Below are positions 17,520 to 26,672 of a stretch of DNA of 64,000 nt, piece after piece. A model generated the notes under the pieces. The model saw only the letters and a program-made list of their open reading frames with translations. It did no database searches and was not told where the DNA came from. Where the stretch lies: NCBI RefSeq assembly GCF_000717245.1, contig NZ_JNYQ01000002.1, forward strand, positions 62,001 to 126,000, written 5' to 3'. The position numbers were made by a program, and so were the translations under genes. The stretch comes from Kitasatospora papulosa. GTDB lineage: Bacteria; Actinomycetota; Actinomycetes; Streptomycetales; Streptomycetaceae. How positions within the stretch are numbered: the first letter of the stretch is position 1; every line of letters begins with the position of its first letter.

Positions 17520-18074
17520 TCAACCGCCGTAGACGTGAGGGGCGAGCGTACCGACGAAGGGGAGGTTGCGGTACTTCTCCGCGTAGTCGAGTCCGTAGCC
17601 GACGACGAACTCGTTGGGGATGTCGAAGCCGACCCACTTCACGTCGATGGCGACCTTCGCCGCGTCCGGCTTGCGGAGCAACGTGCAGACCTCCAGGCTC
17701 GCGGGTTCGCGCGAGCCGAGGTTGGTCAGCAGCCAGGACAGCGTCAGACCGGAGTCGATGATGTCCTCGACGATCAGGACGTGCTTGCCCTTGATGTCGG
17801 TGTCGAGGTCCTTGAGGATCCGGACGACGCCCGAGGACTGGGTGCCGGCGCCGTACGACGAGACGGCCATCCAGTCCATGGTGACGGGGGTGGACAGGGC
17901 CCGGGCCAGGTCCGCCATGACCATCACCGCACCCTTGAGGACGCCGACGATGAGCAGGTCCTTGCCCGCGTACTCCGCGTCGATCTTCGCTGCAAGCTCG
18001 ACGAGCTTCGCGTCGATCTCTTCCTTGGTGAGGAGCACCGACTGAAGGTCGGTGCCCATGTCCTTCTCGTTCAC
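17520..18074 (-). CDS. hpt: Hypoxanthine phosphoribosyltransferase
   Basis: 184 aa. A purine salvage enzyme making IMP (and probably GMP) from the base and PRPP. The PRPP-binding motif is HVLIVEDIIDSGLTLSWL; other conserved blocks are LLIVGVLKGAVMVMADL, SSYGAGTQSSG and WVGFDIPNEFVVGYGLDY near the C-terminus. ATG 18074 follows tilS by about 84 bp, and the order tilS-hpt-ftsH is widely conserved in bacteria. Confidence 0.95.
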   Translation of the reverse strand: MNEKDMGTDLQSVLLTKEEIDAKLVELAAKIDAEYAGKDLLIVGVLKGAVMVMADLARALSTPVTMDWMAVSSYGAGTQSSGVVRILKDLDTDIKGKHVLIVEDIIDSGLTLSWLLTNLGSREPASLEVCTLLRKPDAAKVAIDVKWVGFDIPNEFVVGYGLDYAEKYRNLPFVGTLAPHVYGG

Positions 18075-18158
18075 CCGCGTCTCTTTCTCTGCCCTGCCGG
18101 ACCCGGACTGTTCACCGGGCCGGACCGGCGTTTCGCCTGCATGTCAGCCGCTTGCGCT

Positions 18159-19232
18159 TCAGCTCTGCCGAATCACCAGTCTGCCACCCTGCCGCCGCAC
18201 CTCGACGCGGCCGGGCAGGTTGATGGCGCCCTGGCCCCGCCAGCCGGTGATGAGCCGGTCGACTTCCTCGATGTGGCGGGCGAAGAGCGAACCCGCGGGA
18301 GATCCCGCGTCGATCACCGCCCGGCGCAGCACCCGGCGGCGTACCGCGGGCGGCAGCACGGAGAGCTTGACGCACTCCAGCCGTCCGGCGTCGTCCAGCA
18401 CCGAACGGGCGGCCTCGGCGGCCCAGGTGTCGAGGGCGTCGGCGTCGTCGCGGGAGAGCTGGGCCGTACGGGCGAGTGCTTCCACGACGCCCTTGCCCAG
18501 CGCCTTCTCCAGGGCGGGCAGGCCTTCGTGGCGGAGCCGGGAGCGGGTGTAGGCGGGATCGATGTTGTGGGGGTCGTCCCAGACGGGGATCGACTGGACC
18601 AGGCAGGCCTTGCGGGCGGTCTGCCGGTCGAGCTGGAGGAACGGGCGGCGGTAGCGGCCGGCGGGGCCGGAGGCGGCGGCCATCCCCGAGAGCGAGCGGA
18701 TGCCCGAGCCGCGGGCGAGGCCCAGCAGGACGGTCTCGGCCTGGTCGTCGCGGGTGTGGCCGAGGAGCACGGCGAAGGCGCCGTGGCGCTCCGCCGCCGC
18801 GTCCAGGGCGGCGTAGCGGGCGTCCCGGGCGGCGGCCTCGGGACCGCCGTCGCGGCCGACGCGCACGGCGACGGCCTCGACCGGGTCGAGCCGCATCTCG
18901 GCGAGACGGGCCACGACCTCGCCGGCCCGGAGTCCGGAGCCGGGCTGCAGATTGTGGTCGACGGTAATGCCGCCGGCGCGGACGGGCAGCTTGCGCGACT
19001 CGAACGCGAGGGCGGAGGCGAGAGCCATGGAGTCGGCGCCCCCGGAGCAGGCGACGAGCACCAGCGGGGTGTCCGGCCGCTCGGGCAGCCCGGAGCGGCG
19101 CGCGCCCGCGCCCGCTTCGGCGAACTCGGCGCGTCCCGCCTGTTCGGTCCGACGGTTGTATTCGGTGACGACGTCGTGGAGTACGCGGCGGACCGCCAGG
19201 CGTATCGCCGCGACCGCAGGATGGGGACCCAT
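18159..19232 (-). CDS. tilS: tRNA(Ile)-lysidine synthase
   Basis: 357 aa. It modifies C34 of the CAU-anticodon tRNA-Ile to lysidine so that it reads AUA. The ATP PP-loop SGGADS is at 63-68, followed by ITVDHNLQPGS, LLGHTRDDQAETVLLGLARG and WDDPHNIDPAYTRSRLRHE, all diagnostic. The C-terminal domain is short and ends VEVRRQGGRLVIRQS, as in actinobacterial members. The ATG at 19232 agrees with the family. Upstream is a zinc metalloprotease gene on the same strand, 191 bp away. Confidence 0.94.
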   Translation of the reverse strand: MGPHPAVAAIRLAVRRVLHDVVTEYNRRTEQAGRAEFAEAGAGARRSGLPERPDTPLVLVACSGGADSMALASALAFESRKLPVRAGGITVDHNLQPGSGLRAGEVVARLAEMRLDPVEAVAVRVGRDGGPEAAARDARYAALDAAAERHGAFAVLLGHTRDDQAETVLLGLARGSGIRSLSGMAAASGPAGRYRRPFLQLDRQTARKACLVQSIPVWDDPHNIDPAYTRSRLRHEGLPALEKALGKGVVEALARTAQLSRDDADALDTWAAEAARSVLDDAGRLECVKLSVLPPAVRRRVLRRAVIDAGSPAGSLFARHIEEVDRLITGWRGQGAINLPGRVEVRRQGGRLVIRQS

Positions 19233-19423
19233 GTCCGGTGCCCTTCGGGTGAAGTTTCGGGGGAGGGTGCCTCGGGGCGCCCGGGACGGAGTCCCGTCAC
19301 TCAGAGTGCGTCGATGGTGACAGAGCCAAGTCGTCCATCGAGCATTGCACGCCTTCCCACACCCTTATGGTCCCCCGGATGGGTGATTGGGGAGGCAATC
19401 TTCTGCCTCCGGACCGGCCAAGA

Positions 19424-20569
19424 TCACGAATCTGCCTTACGGTGCACCCGCGCCACCCAGTCCGCCGGTGCGGCGATCTCGGCCTTGGTGGGCAGGGTGT
19501 TGGGGGAGGTCCACACCCGGTTGAAGCCGTCCATGCCGACTTCGTCGACCACGGCCCGGACGAACTTCTCGCCGTCGCGGTACTGCCGCAGCTTGGCGTC
19601 GAGCCCCAGGAGCTTGCGCAGTGCCAGGTCCAGCCGGCTCGCCCCGCGCGCCCTGCGCTGCTGGAACTTCTCCCGGATCTCGGCGACGGAGGTCACCACG
19701 TCGGGGCCCACGCCGTCCATCACGAAGTCGGCGTGTCCCTCGAGCAGGGACATGACGGCGGTGAGCCGGCCAAGGACCTCTCGCTGGGCGGGCGTCTGGA
19801 CGATCTCGACGAGGCTGCGCCCGCCGTCGTCCCCCTCCTCGCCCCGTTCGCCCTCGGGGCGGCTGCCGCCCGAGAAGGCCTGCGCCGCCTCGCGGAGCCG
19901 TTCGAGCACGGTCATCGGGTCGACGTCGGTCTCGTCGAGGAACGACTGGATTTCGCCCTGCAGATGGTCGCGGAGCCAGGGGACACCGGTGAACTGGGTG
20001 CGGTGCGTCTCCTCGTGGAGCGCCACCCAGAGTCGGAAGTCGTGCGGGTCGACCTCGAGTTCCCGCTCGACGTGGACGATGTTGGGGGCGACCAGAAGCA
20101 GTCGGCCCCCTCCGTTCGAGGACGCGGGCAGCTCGCGGGTGGCGGGCGCGAAGGTCTCGTACTGGCCGAGGACCCTGGACGCCAGGAACGACAGCAGCAT
20201 GCCCAGCTCGACACCGGTCACCTTGCCGCCGACCGCGCCCAGCACCGCGTTTCCGGGGCCGCCGCCGCGGCGGTCCTGCATCTTCCCGAGCAGGGGACTC
20301 AGCAGTTCACGGAAGCCCGCGACGTTGGCCCTGATCCAGCCGGCCCGGTCGACGACCAGGACCGGGGTGTCCTCGGGCTCGTGCCCGTCCGGGATCATCC
20401 GGGTGAACGACCGGACGTGCTCCTCGGATGCCTTGGCGTGTCGCCGTAGCTCGGCGACGACGGCACGGGCCTCCTCACGGCTGATCTCCGGACCCGGGCG
20501 CACGAACCGGGTCGCGGTCGCGACCGCGAGTTTCCAGTCGACCATCTCGGCACCACCGATGCTCGTCAT
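19424..20569 (-). CDS. Zinc-dependent metalloprotease (DUF2342 family)
   Basis: 381 aa, cytosolic, with no signal peptide. The motif HEETHRTQFTGVPWL carries the HExxH-type zinc site, and upstream NIVHVERELEVDP is typical of the DUF2342/zinc-dependent metalloprotease family, common in actinobacteria and also named F420-biosynthesis-associated. Its substrate is not known to me. An acidic Gly-rich insertion (GGSRPEGERGEEGDDGG) follows about 60 residues after the zinc motif. The gene lies between dacB and tilS on the same strand, with 48 bp to dacB, an arrangement I recall as conserved. Confidence 0.82.
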   Translation of the reverse strand: MTSIGGAEMVDWKLAVATATRFVRPGPEISREEARAVVAELRRHAKASEEHVRSFTRMIPDGHEPEDTPVLVVDRAGWIRANVAGFRELLSPLLGKMQDRRGGGPGNAVLGAVGGKVTGVELGMLLSFLASRVLGQYETFAPATRELPASSNGGGRLLLVAPNIVHVERELEVDPHDFRLWVALHEETHRTQFTGVPWLRDHLQGEIQSFLDETDVDPMTVLERLREAAQAFSGGSRPEGERGEEGDDGGRSLVEIVQTPAQREVLGRLTAVMSLLEGHADFVMDGVGPDVVTSVAEIREKFQQRRARGASRLDLALRKLLGLDAKLRQYRDGEKFVRAVVDEVGMDGFNRVWTSPNTLPTKAEIAAPADWVARVHRKADS

Positions 20570-20617
20570 GCGTCAACCGTACGTGAGGTGGTCGCCCCAT
20601 GGTGGGGTGTCAGCCGC

Positions 20618-22099
20618 TCACCCGGTGCCTTTGGTGAGGGTGGTGGCCAGGGTGTCCAGCGTTGCCTCCGCCTCGGCCGGGGACGTGGTGCCCGAGGCCA
20701 GGAACGCGAAGGCCAGAAGCCGCCCCTGCGCGTCGACCGCGGTCCCGGCGAGGCTGTTCACCCCGGTGAGGGTGCCGGTCTTGGCCCTGATCAGCCCGGT
20801 CGCCGGGGAGGTGGCGGTGTAGCGGTCGCCGAGCGTGCCGCTGAATCCGGCGACCGGGAGTCCGGTGAGGACGGGCCGGAGCTCGGGGTGGTCCCGGTCG
20901 GCGGCGAGCGCGAGCAGCCGGGCGAGGAGGCCCGCGCTCACCTTGTCCGCACGGTCCAGTCCGCTGCCGTCGGCGAGCCGGGCTCCGGTCAGCGGCATGC
21001 CGAGTCTCTTCAGCTCCGCGGTGGTGGCGCGGCGGCTGCCGGCGAAGGAGGCGGGCTCCCCCGCCTTCAGCGCGGTCTGCCGGATCAGCGCCTCGGCGAT
21101 GTCGTTGTCGCTGTTGGTCATGGCGCGTTCGACCAGTGCGGAGAGCGGCTTCGACCAGTGCGTCGCCACCGTCCGTGATCCCTTCACGGCCTTCCCGGAC
21201 GCGGGGGCGGAACGGGTGGCGACACCGGCGTCGCCGAGCAGGTCCGCGAAAGCGCGCGCCGCGTCGGCCGCGGGATCGCCGCTCCGGGGAGCCGGCCCCC
21301 GGTCGCTCCCGTCGAGGCGGCCCTCGTCGACCATGAGCGCGCTCACCGGCGCGATGTTCTCGTTGGGGCCGATGGGGTGGCGGGCAGGGCCCGAGTAGAG
21401 CGAGGTGTCGTACGTCAGTCGCACCGGCCCGGTGCCGCCGTCCGGCAGCGCGCGCGCCGCGTCGGCGGCCAGGGAGCGCAGGGCCGCCTTGTCCAGGGTG
21501 GGGTCCCCTCCGCCGACGAGGGTGAGCGTCCGTGAGTCCGGGGACAGCGCGACCGTCGTCGCGATGCGATGGGCGGGGCCGAGCGCGGAGAGCACGGCCA
21601 CGGTGGTGGCGATCTTCACCGTGGACGCGGGTGTCATGGGGGTGGCGGCGCCCCTCGCGAACAACTGCTTGCCGGTGGCCGCGTCGATGACCACGGCGGT
21701 ACGTACGGAGCCGAGTGCGGGCTTGTCCAGCAGGGGGTCGAGGGCGGTCCTCAGGCTGCTCGCGCCCGCCGGGGTGAGCCCCCCGGCGGTCCCGAGGGCG
21801 CTCAGGACGGCAGGAGCGCTGGGGGCGGGCTCAGGGCCGTCCGGCGCGTCCCGTTCGTGATGTGCGCCACCTGCGCGCTGCACGGCGGCCGCCCGGTCAC
21901 GCTCGGCCTTACGCTGACCGGTGTCCCAGGGGCCGGCGGCCAGCACGGCACCGGCGGCGACCACCAGGCCGAGCACGGCGGAGCCTGCGACGAGCCGGCG
22001 GTTCCCCGACCCGCTTGCGCGCTTCAGGTACTCCGGGGCTTTCCACCCGCCCCACCTGCTCAACGGTTCCTCCGTCGGTTTCTGCACCGGCTCGGCCAC
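20618..22099 (-). CDS. dacB: D-alanyl-D-alanine carboxypeptidase/endopeptidase (PBP4, S13 family)
   Basis: About 493 aa. It trims peptidoglycan cross-links outside the membrane. A single N-terminal anchor (VAGSAVLGLVVAAGAVLAAG) is followed by a Pro/Ala linker and the S13 domain: nucleophile motif STVK (near 159-162), SDN in TNSDNDIAE, and KTG in IRAKTGTLTG. I favour GTG 22099 (AAAGGGG upstream), which leaves 86 bp for the divergent ppa/dacB promoters; GTG 22144 would leave only 41 bp. Confidence 0.92.
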   Translation of the reverse strand: MAEPVQKPTEEPLSRWGGWKAPEYLKRASGSGNRRLVAGSAVLGLVVAAGAVLAAGPWDTGQRKAERDRAAAVQRAGGAHHERDAPDGPEPAPSAPAVLSALGTAGGLTPAGASSLRTALDPLLDKPALGSVRTAVVIDAATGKQLFARGAATPMTPASTVKIATTVAVLSALGPAHRIATTVALSPDSRTLTLVGGGDPTLDKAALRSLAADAARALPDGGTGPVRLTYDTSLYSGPARHPIGPNENIAPVSALMVDEGRLDGSDRGPAPRSGDPAADAARAFADLLGDAGVATRSAPASGKAVKGSRTVATHWSKPLSALVERAMTNSDNDIAEALIRQTALKAGEPASFAGSRRATTAELKRLGMPLTGARLADGSGLDRADKVSAGLLARLLALAADRDHPELRPVLTGLPVAGFSGTLGDRYTATSPATGLIRAKTGTLTGVNSLAGTAVDAQGRLLAFAFLASGTTSPAEAEATLDTLATTLTKGTG

Positions 22100-22185
22100 C
22101 GTTGACCAGCCCCTTTCGCGAGCACTCGTCTGCGTGAGGGACACTTAACCATCAGTCGTATGTGTTGATCATGGAGGAGCCACCC

Positions 22186-22680
22186 GTGGAGTTCGACGTC
22201 GTTATCGAGATCCCGAAGGGTTCGCGGAACAAGTACGAGGTGGACCACGAGACCGGTCGGATCCGTCTGGACCGTCGACTCTTCACCTCGACCAGCTACC
22301 CGGCGGACTACGGCTTCGTCGAGAACACCCTCGGCGAGGACGGCGACCCGCTGGACGCGCTGGTCATCCTCGAGGAGCCGACGTTCCCCGGCTGCCTCAT
22401 CAAGTGCCGCGCCATCGGCATGTTCCGGATGACCGACGAGGCCGGCGGCGACGACAAGCTGCTGTGCGTCCCGGCGTCCGACCCCCGGGTGGAGCACCTG
22501 CGCGACATCCACCACGTGTCGGAGTTCGACCGCCTGGAGATCCAGCACTTCTTCGAGGTCTACAAGGACCTGGAGCCCGGCAAGTCCGTCGAGGGCGCCG
22601 ACTGGGTCGGCCGCACCGAGGCCGAGGCCGAGATCGAGGCTTCCTACAAGCGCCTCGAGGCGCAGGGCGGCGCGCACTGA
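22186..22680 (+). CDS. ppa: Inorganic pyrophosphatase (soluble, family I)
   Basis: 164 aa. It hydrolyses pyrophosphate from nucleotide and nucleic-acid synthesis. Signature: EFDVVIEIPKGSRNKYEVD at the start, YPADYGFVENTLGEDGDPLDAL with the catalytic Asp cluster, and HFFEVYKDLEPGKSVEG. GTG 22186 has GGAGGAG six bases upstream. It is divergent from dacB. The window also encodes the membrane pyrophosphatase hppA, so soluble and energy-conserving pyrophosphate hydrolysis coexist. Confidence 0.96.
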   Translation: MEFDVVIEIPKGSRNKYEVDHETGRIRLDRRLFTSTSYPADYGFVENTLGEDGDPLDALVILEEPTFPGCLIKCRAIGMFRMTDEAGGDDKLLCVPASDPRVEHLRDIHHVSEFDRLEIQHFFEVYKDLEPGKSVEGADWVGRTEAEAEIEASYKRLEAQGGAH

Positions 22681-22761
22681 CGCGACTCCTCCGGCTTCCG
22701 CTTACGAGCGGGGCGGCGTGGACAGCGGCGCACGGGGCCGACCGGCCCGGCTGACCGTACG

Positions 22762-22795
22762 ACGGGCGGCGCACCTTCACCGGTGCGCCGCCCGT
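22762..22795 (+). terminator. Terminator after ppa
   Basis: A 14-bp perfect stem ACGGGCGGCGCACC / GGTGCGCCGCCCGT with a 6-base loop TTCACC, about 80 bp past the ppa stop, with a short T/G tail. Confidence 0.75.
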
Positions 22796-22873
22796 TGCGT
22801 GTGGCGCCCATGTCCGTGCCCATACTGGGCAGGAGCGCTCCCGTGACGGGCGGTCGAGGAGGAACGAGGTCGA

Positions 22874-24589
22874 GTGGTGGCGGAACAGGGCGGTCCCGAG
22901 GACCAGAAGCCCCAGTCCGACGAGGCGCACAGCGCGTTCGCGCCCCCCGCCGGGGTCGAGCAGCCGACGGCTCCTCCGGAGGACGACCACCCCACATCGG
23001 AATTCGCCCTTCCGGCCGGCCTGCACAACGATCCGTCGGCGGCTTCGGGCCCGGGCCAGGGTTCCGCTTCCGGCTCGGGACAGGGCTCGGGGTCCGACAC
23101 GCTGTCGTCCGCCTTCGTCCCGCCCAGCGGGTACAACGCGCAGCAGCAGCCACCCGCGTTCACCCCGGCGCACGGCATTCCGATGGTCCGGCTGACCAAG
23201 GAGGCCCCCTGGCAGGACCGGATGCGCACGATGCTCCGGATGCCCGTGTTCGAACGGCCGGCACCCGAGATGGTGCAGAAGACCGACGACTCGGGGCCCG
23301 CCGTCCCGCGTGTGCTCGACCTGACGCTCCGTATCGGCGAGCTGCTGCTCGCGGGCGGCGAGGGTGCCGAGGACGTCGAGGCGGCCATGTTCGCCGTGTC
23401 GCGTTCGTACGGGCTCGACCGCTGCGAGCCGACGGTCACGTTCACCCTGCTGTCCATCTCGCACCAGCCGTCCCTGGTCGACGACCCCATCACGGCCAGC
23501 CGTACCGTGCGCCGGCGGGGCACCGACTACACCCGTCTGGCCGCGGTGTTCCGGCTGATCGACGACATCACCTCGGCGGAGCACGTCGAGGTCTCGCTGG
23601 AGGAGGCCTACCGCCGCCTGGCCGAGATCCGGCGTAACCGGCACCCGTACCCGGGCTGGGTGCTGACGGCCGCGGCCGGCCTGCTCGCCGGCTCGGCTTC
23701 GGTGCTGGTCGGTGGTGGCGTGCTGGTCTTCGTCGTGGCGGCGGCGGGCGCGATGCTCGGCGACCGGCTGGCCTGGCTCTGCGCCGGGCGCGGGCTGCCC
23801 GAGTTCTACCAGTTCACGGTCGCGGCCATGCCGCCGGCCGCGATGGGCATCGCGCTGACCCTCACCCACTCGACGGATGTGCGGCCCTCCGCGGTGATCA
23901 CCGGTGGACTGTTCGCGCTGCTGCCCGGGCGGGCCCTCGTCGCCGGGGTGCAGGACGGTCTGACCGGCTACTACATCACCGCGGGAGCCCGGCTCCTGGA
24001 GGTCATGTACTTCTTCATCGGCATCGTGGGGGGCGTCCTGCTGATGCTCTACCTGGGCGTCCAGCTCGGCGCCCAGCTGAACCCGGAGGCGCGGTTCGTA
24101 CCCAACGACCGGCCGGTGCTCCAGATCCTGGCCTCGATGGCCCTCACCCTGGCCTTCGCCATCCTCCTCCAGCAGGAACGCTCCACGGTCCTCGCCGTGA
24201 CGCTCAACGGCGGGGTGGCCTGGATCATCTACGGGGCGATGGCCCGCACCGGCGGTATCTCCCCCGTCGCGGCGACGGCCGTCGCCGCCGGGCTGGTGGG
24301 GCTGTTCGGCCAGTTGTTCTCGCGCTACCGCTACACCTCGTCGCTGCCGTACATCACGGCCGCGATCGGCCCCCTGCTGCCCGGCTCGGCGACCTACTTC
24401 GGGCTCCTCGGCGTGGCCCAGAACGAGGTGGACACCGGGCTCACGTCGCTCTTCACCGCCGTCGCCACGGCGCTGGCCATCGCCATCGGGGTCAATCTCG
24501 GGAGCGAGATCTCGCGGCTCTTCATGCGGGTGCCAGGCGCGGTCGAGGGCCCGTCCCGCCGGGCCGCCAAGCGGACCCGAGGCTTCTGA
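22874..24589 (+). CDS. Threonine/serine exporter family protein (ThrE type)
   Basis: 571 aa. A long N-terminal part (about 1-130), rich in Pro, Gly, Ser and Gln, seems disordered. Then comes the ThrE core: RVLDLTLRIGELLLAGGEGAEDVEAAM and SLEEAYRRLAEIRR, leading into about ten membrane spans that combine the DUF1212 and DUF3815 halves. The C. glutamicum ThrE exports threonine and serine; that activity is assigned by family only. Start GTG 22874 or the adjacent GTG 22877 with GAGGAGGAACGAGG upstream. It is monocistronic, ended by the palindrome at 24597. Confidence 0.82.
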   Translation: MVAEQGGPEDQKPQSDEAHSAFAPPAGVEQPTAPPEDDHPTSEFALPAGLHNDPSAASGPGQGSASGSGQGSGSDTLSSAFVPPSGYNAQQQPPAFTPAHGIPMVRLTKEAPWQDRMRTMLRMPVFERPAPEMVQKTDDSGPAVPRVLDLTLRIGELLLAGGEGAEDVEAAMFAVSRSYGLDRCEPTVTFTLLSISHQPSLVDDPITASRTVRRRGTDYTRLAAVFRLIDDITSAEHVEVSLEEAYRRLAEIRRNRHPYPGWVLTAAAGLLAGSASVLVGGGVLVFVVAAAGAMLGDRLAWLCAGRGLPEFYQFTVAAMPPAAMGIALTLTHSTDVRPSAVITGGLFALLPGRALVAGVQDGLTGYYITAGARLLEVMYFFIGIVGGVLLMLYLGVQLGAQLNPEARFVPNDRPVLQILASMALTLAFAILLQQERSTVLAVTLNGGVAWIIYGAMARTGGISPVAATAVAAGLVGLFGQLFSRYRYTSSLPYITAAIGPLLPGSATYFGLLGVAQNEVDTGLTSLFTAVATALAIAIGVNLGSEISRLFMRVPGAVEGPSRRAAKRTRGF

Positions 24590-24596
24590 CGGACGA

Positions 24597-24634
24597 ACGG
24601 CGCCCCGGTCCCCACGTGGGGACCGGGGCGCCGT
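24597..24634. terminator. 38-bp perfect palindrome between convergent genes
   Basis: ACGGCGCCCCGGTCCCCAC and its exact reverse complement follow each other with no spacer (19+19 bp). It lies 7 bp past the exporter stop and 16 bp past the DedA stop, so it can serve both strands. Confidence 0.8.
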
Positions 24635-24650
24635 CGGTGCGCGCGGTGGG

Positions 24651-26099
24651 TCAGCGCCTGTTCTGCCAGCCGTACTGACCCGGGTCGTCCTCCTGGCCGT
24701 CGCCCGGGCGGGCCGCGGGCCGGTCGCCGTACGGGCCGCCGCCGGTGTACTCACCCGGCTGAGCCGGCTGACCGGGCCGGCCGCCCGCGTACCGGCCGTC
24801 GTGTCCGGCGGGGTCGTACGGGGCCGGCCGACCGCTGCCGTACGGGTCGTACTGACCGCCCTGGCCTGCGTCGTACCGGCCCTGCGGGGCGCCGTACTGG
24901 CCGCCCTGGTCCGGGGCGCCGTACTGGCCGCCCTGCTGACCGCCCTGGTCCGGAGCGCCGTACTGACCGCCGGAGTACTGGGCCCCCTGGCCCCCTGCGT
25001 ACTGACCGCCGTACGAGGTGTCCTGGCCGCCGTACTGGCCCTGTGGGGCGCCGTACTGGCCACCCTGCTGACCGCCCTGGTCCGGGGCGCCGTACTGACC
25101 GCCGGAGTACTGGGCCCCCTGGCCGCCGGCGTACTGACCGCCGTACGGGGTGTCCTGGCCGCCGTACTGGCCGGCGGCCTGCTGCCGGCCGCCCTGGCCC
25201 TGACCGTACTGATCCGCCTGGGCGCCGTACTGGCCCCCCTGGGCGGCGCCGTATCCGCCGTCGCCGTACTGGGCACCCTGGCCGGTGCCGTACGGGGCAC
25301 CCTGGCCGGTGCCGTACTGGCTGCCGTAGGCGCCGCCGCCGTACGGGGCCGTCCGGTCGCCCGTGTGCTGGTGGGCGGCGGGGCCCTGGCCGTCCTCGCC
25401 CGTCCCGCCGCGGGGGCCCTCCGCGGGGCCTCCGTCCGAGGGGCCGTGGTCGTCGCCCTGGTGCGCGGCGGCTTCCTTCTTCGACTTGCCGCGGGCCCGC
25501 AGGAACTCGATCAGGATCGGCACCACAGAGATCAGCACGATCAGGATGAGGATCATCTCGATGTTCTCGTGCACGAAGTCGATCTTGCCGAGGGCCGCCC
25601 CGAGCAGCGTCACGCCGACGCCCCAGAGGATGCCGCCGATGATGTTGAACGTGATGAAGGAGCGGTAGTCCATCCGGCTCACACCGGCGATGATCGGCGT
25701 GAAGGTCCGGACGATGGGCACGAAGCGGGCCAGCACCAGCGACTTCGGGCCGTACTTCTCGAAGAACTCGTGGGCCTTCTCGACGTTCTCCTGCTTGAAG
25801 AGGCGGGAGTCCGGGCGTTTGAAGAGGGCCGGTCCCACCTTGCGGCCGAAGAGGTAGCCGACCTGGTCGCCGATGATCGCCGCCAGGGCGACCAGGACGC
25901 AGACCAGCCACAGGGGGTACTTGAGGTCGCCCGTCGTCACCAGGAGACCCGTGGTGAACAGCAGGGAGTCGCCGGGCAGGAAGAACCCGATCAGCAGTCC
26001 GGACTCGGCGAACACGATGAGCAGGAGGCCGGGCAGCCCGAAGGTGTTGAGCAGATAATCCGGGTCCAGCCAGCTCGGGCCGAGCGCAAGCGTATTCAA
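24651..26099 (-). CDS. DedA-family membrane protein with a repetitive Gly/Gln/Tyr tail
   Basis: About 482 aa from TTG 26099 (GGAG nine bases upstream); a longer frame to 26150 is less likely. Residues ~1-205 form the DedA domain: GLPGLLLIVFAESGLLIGFF, LPGDSLLFTTG, GDQVGYLFGRKVG and the re-entrant motif ARFVPIVRTFTPIIAG. DedA proteins act in membrane lipid flipping and proton-dependent envelope homeostasis. After a charged linker (GKSKKEAAAHQGDD) comes a ~250-residue low-complexity tail built of QYG, GGQ and APDQGGQ units, including two near-identical 42-residue blocks. The tail is cytosolic and disordered, of prion-like composition. No other gene here has such a bias. The upstream gene is divergent. 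Confidence 0.87.
   Translation of the reverse strand: MNTLALGPSWLDPDYLLNTFGLPGLLLIVFAESGLLIGFFLPGDSLLFTTGLLVTTGDLKYPLWLVCVLVALAAIIGDQVGYLFGRKVGPALFKRPDSRLFKQENVEKAHEFFEKYGPKSLVLARFVPIVRTFTPIIAGVSRMDYRSFITFNIIGGILWGVGVTLLGAALGKIDFVHENIEMILILIVLISVVPILIEFLRARGKSKKEAAAHQGDDHGPSDGGPAEGPRGGTGEDGQGPAAHQHTGDRTAPYGGGAYGSQYGTGQGAPYGTGQGAQYGDGGYGAAQGGQYGAQADQYGQGQGGRQQAAGQYGGQDTPYGGQYAGGQGAQYSGGQYGAPDQGGQQGGQYGAPQGQYGGQDTSYGGQYAGGQGAQYSGGQYGAPDQGGQQGGQYGAPDQGGQYGAPQGRYDAGQGGQYDPYGSGRPAPYDPAGHDGRYAGGRPGQPAQPGEYTGGGPYGDRPAARPGDGQEDDPGQYGWQNRR
24915..25172 (-). repeat. 132-bp-period direct repeat inside the DedA tail
   Basis: Positions 24915-25040 and 25047-25172 are 126-bp copies with about five differences, 132 bp (44 codons) apart. 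Smaller 9- and 15-bp motifs coding QYG and APDQGG repeat around them. The period is a multiple of three, so unit gain or loss keeps the frame. Confidence 0.9.
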
Positions 26100-26248
26100 G
26101 GGTCCGGGCTCCAGGGTTGGTCGGTGTGCGCGGCTGCGTGGCCGCCCCAAGCTATCAACGCTGCGACGGACGCCTGGGTTCCACTGGCGTAAGCGAGGAT
26201 GCGCACGGAACGAACCGGGGCAAAACTTTCCGCAGGAGGTGCCACATC

Positions 26249-26614
26249 ATGGGCATTGAGGACTACGGCGGCGGACAGACGCCCCGGGCGGACATCCTGG
26301 TCGTCACCACGAACGATGTCCCCGGCCACCGGGTGACCGAGGTCATCGGCGAGGTGTTCGGGCTCACGGTCCGCTCCCGCCACCTCGGCAGTCAGATCGG
26401 CGCGGGACTGAAGTCGATGATCGGCGGTGAGCTCAAGGGGCTGACCAAGACGCTGGTCGAGACCCGCAACCAGGCGATGGAACGGCTCGTCGACCAGGCC
26501 AGGGCCCGCGGCGCGAACGCGGTGCTGATGATGCGCTTCGACGTGAGCGAGGCGGCGGACGTGGGCACCGAGGTCTGCGCGTACGGCACCGCCGCCGTGA
26601 TCAGCCCGACCTGA
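26249..26614 (+). CDS. YbjQ/UPF0145-family protein
   Basis: 121 aa. The family core is easy to see: ILVVTTNDVPGHRVTEVIGEVFG, SGxQ-like HLGSQIGAGLKSMIGGELKGLTK, RNQAMERLVDQARARGANAV and a last strand with EVCAYGTAAVI. Members form ring-like pentamers; a heavy-metal-binding role has been suggested by annotation but not proven. ATG 26249 has GCAGGAGGT upstream. It is divergent from the DedA gene (about 150 bp) and 58 bp before wrbA. Confidence 0.85.
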   Translation: MGIEDYGGGQTPRADILVVTTNDVPGHRVTEVIGEVFGLTVRSRHLGSQIGAGLKSMIGGELKGLTKTLVETRNQAMERLVDQARARGANAVLMMRFDVSEAADVGTEVCAYGTAAVISPT

Positions 26615-26672
26615 TCCGCCCCTCCCCTCCCTCCCGCCGCACCGTCCACGTCCACGCCCCGGAGGCACCCGT

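Noticed and set aside
17535..20822. A 1095-codon open frame on the plus strand
   Set aside because: It runs antisense across hpt, tilS and the metalloprotease gene, all with clear family motifs. Long antisense frames are normal at this GC content.
24880..25340. Possible CRISPR-like array in the regular repeats
   Set aside because: The units are in frame within the DedA gene, lack unique spacers of constant length, and no cas genes are near.
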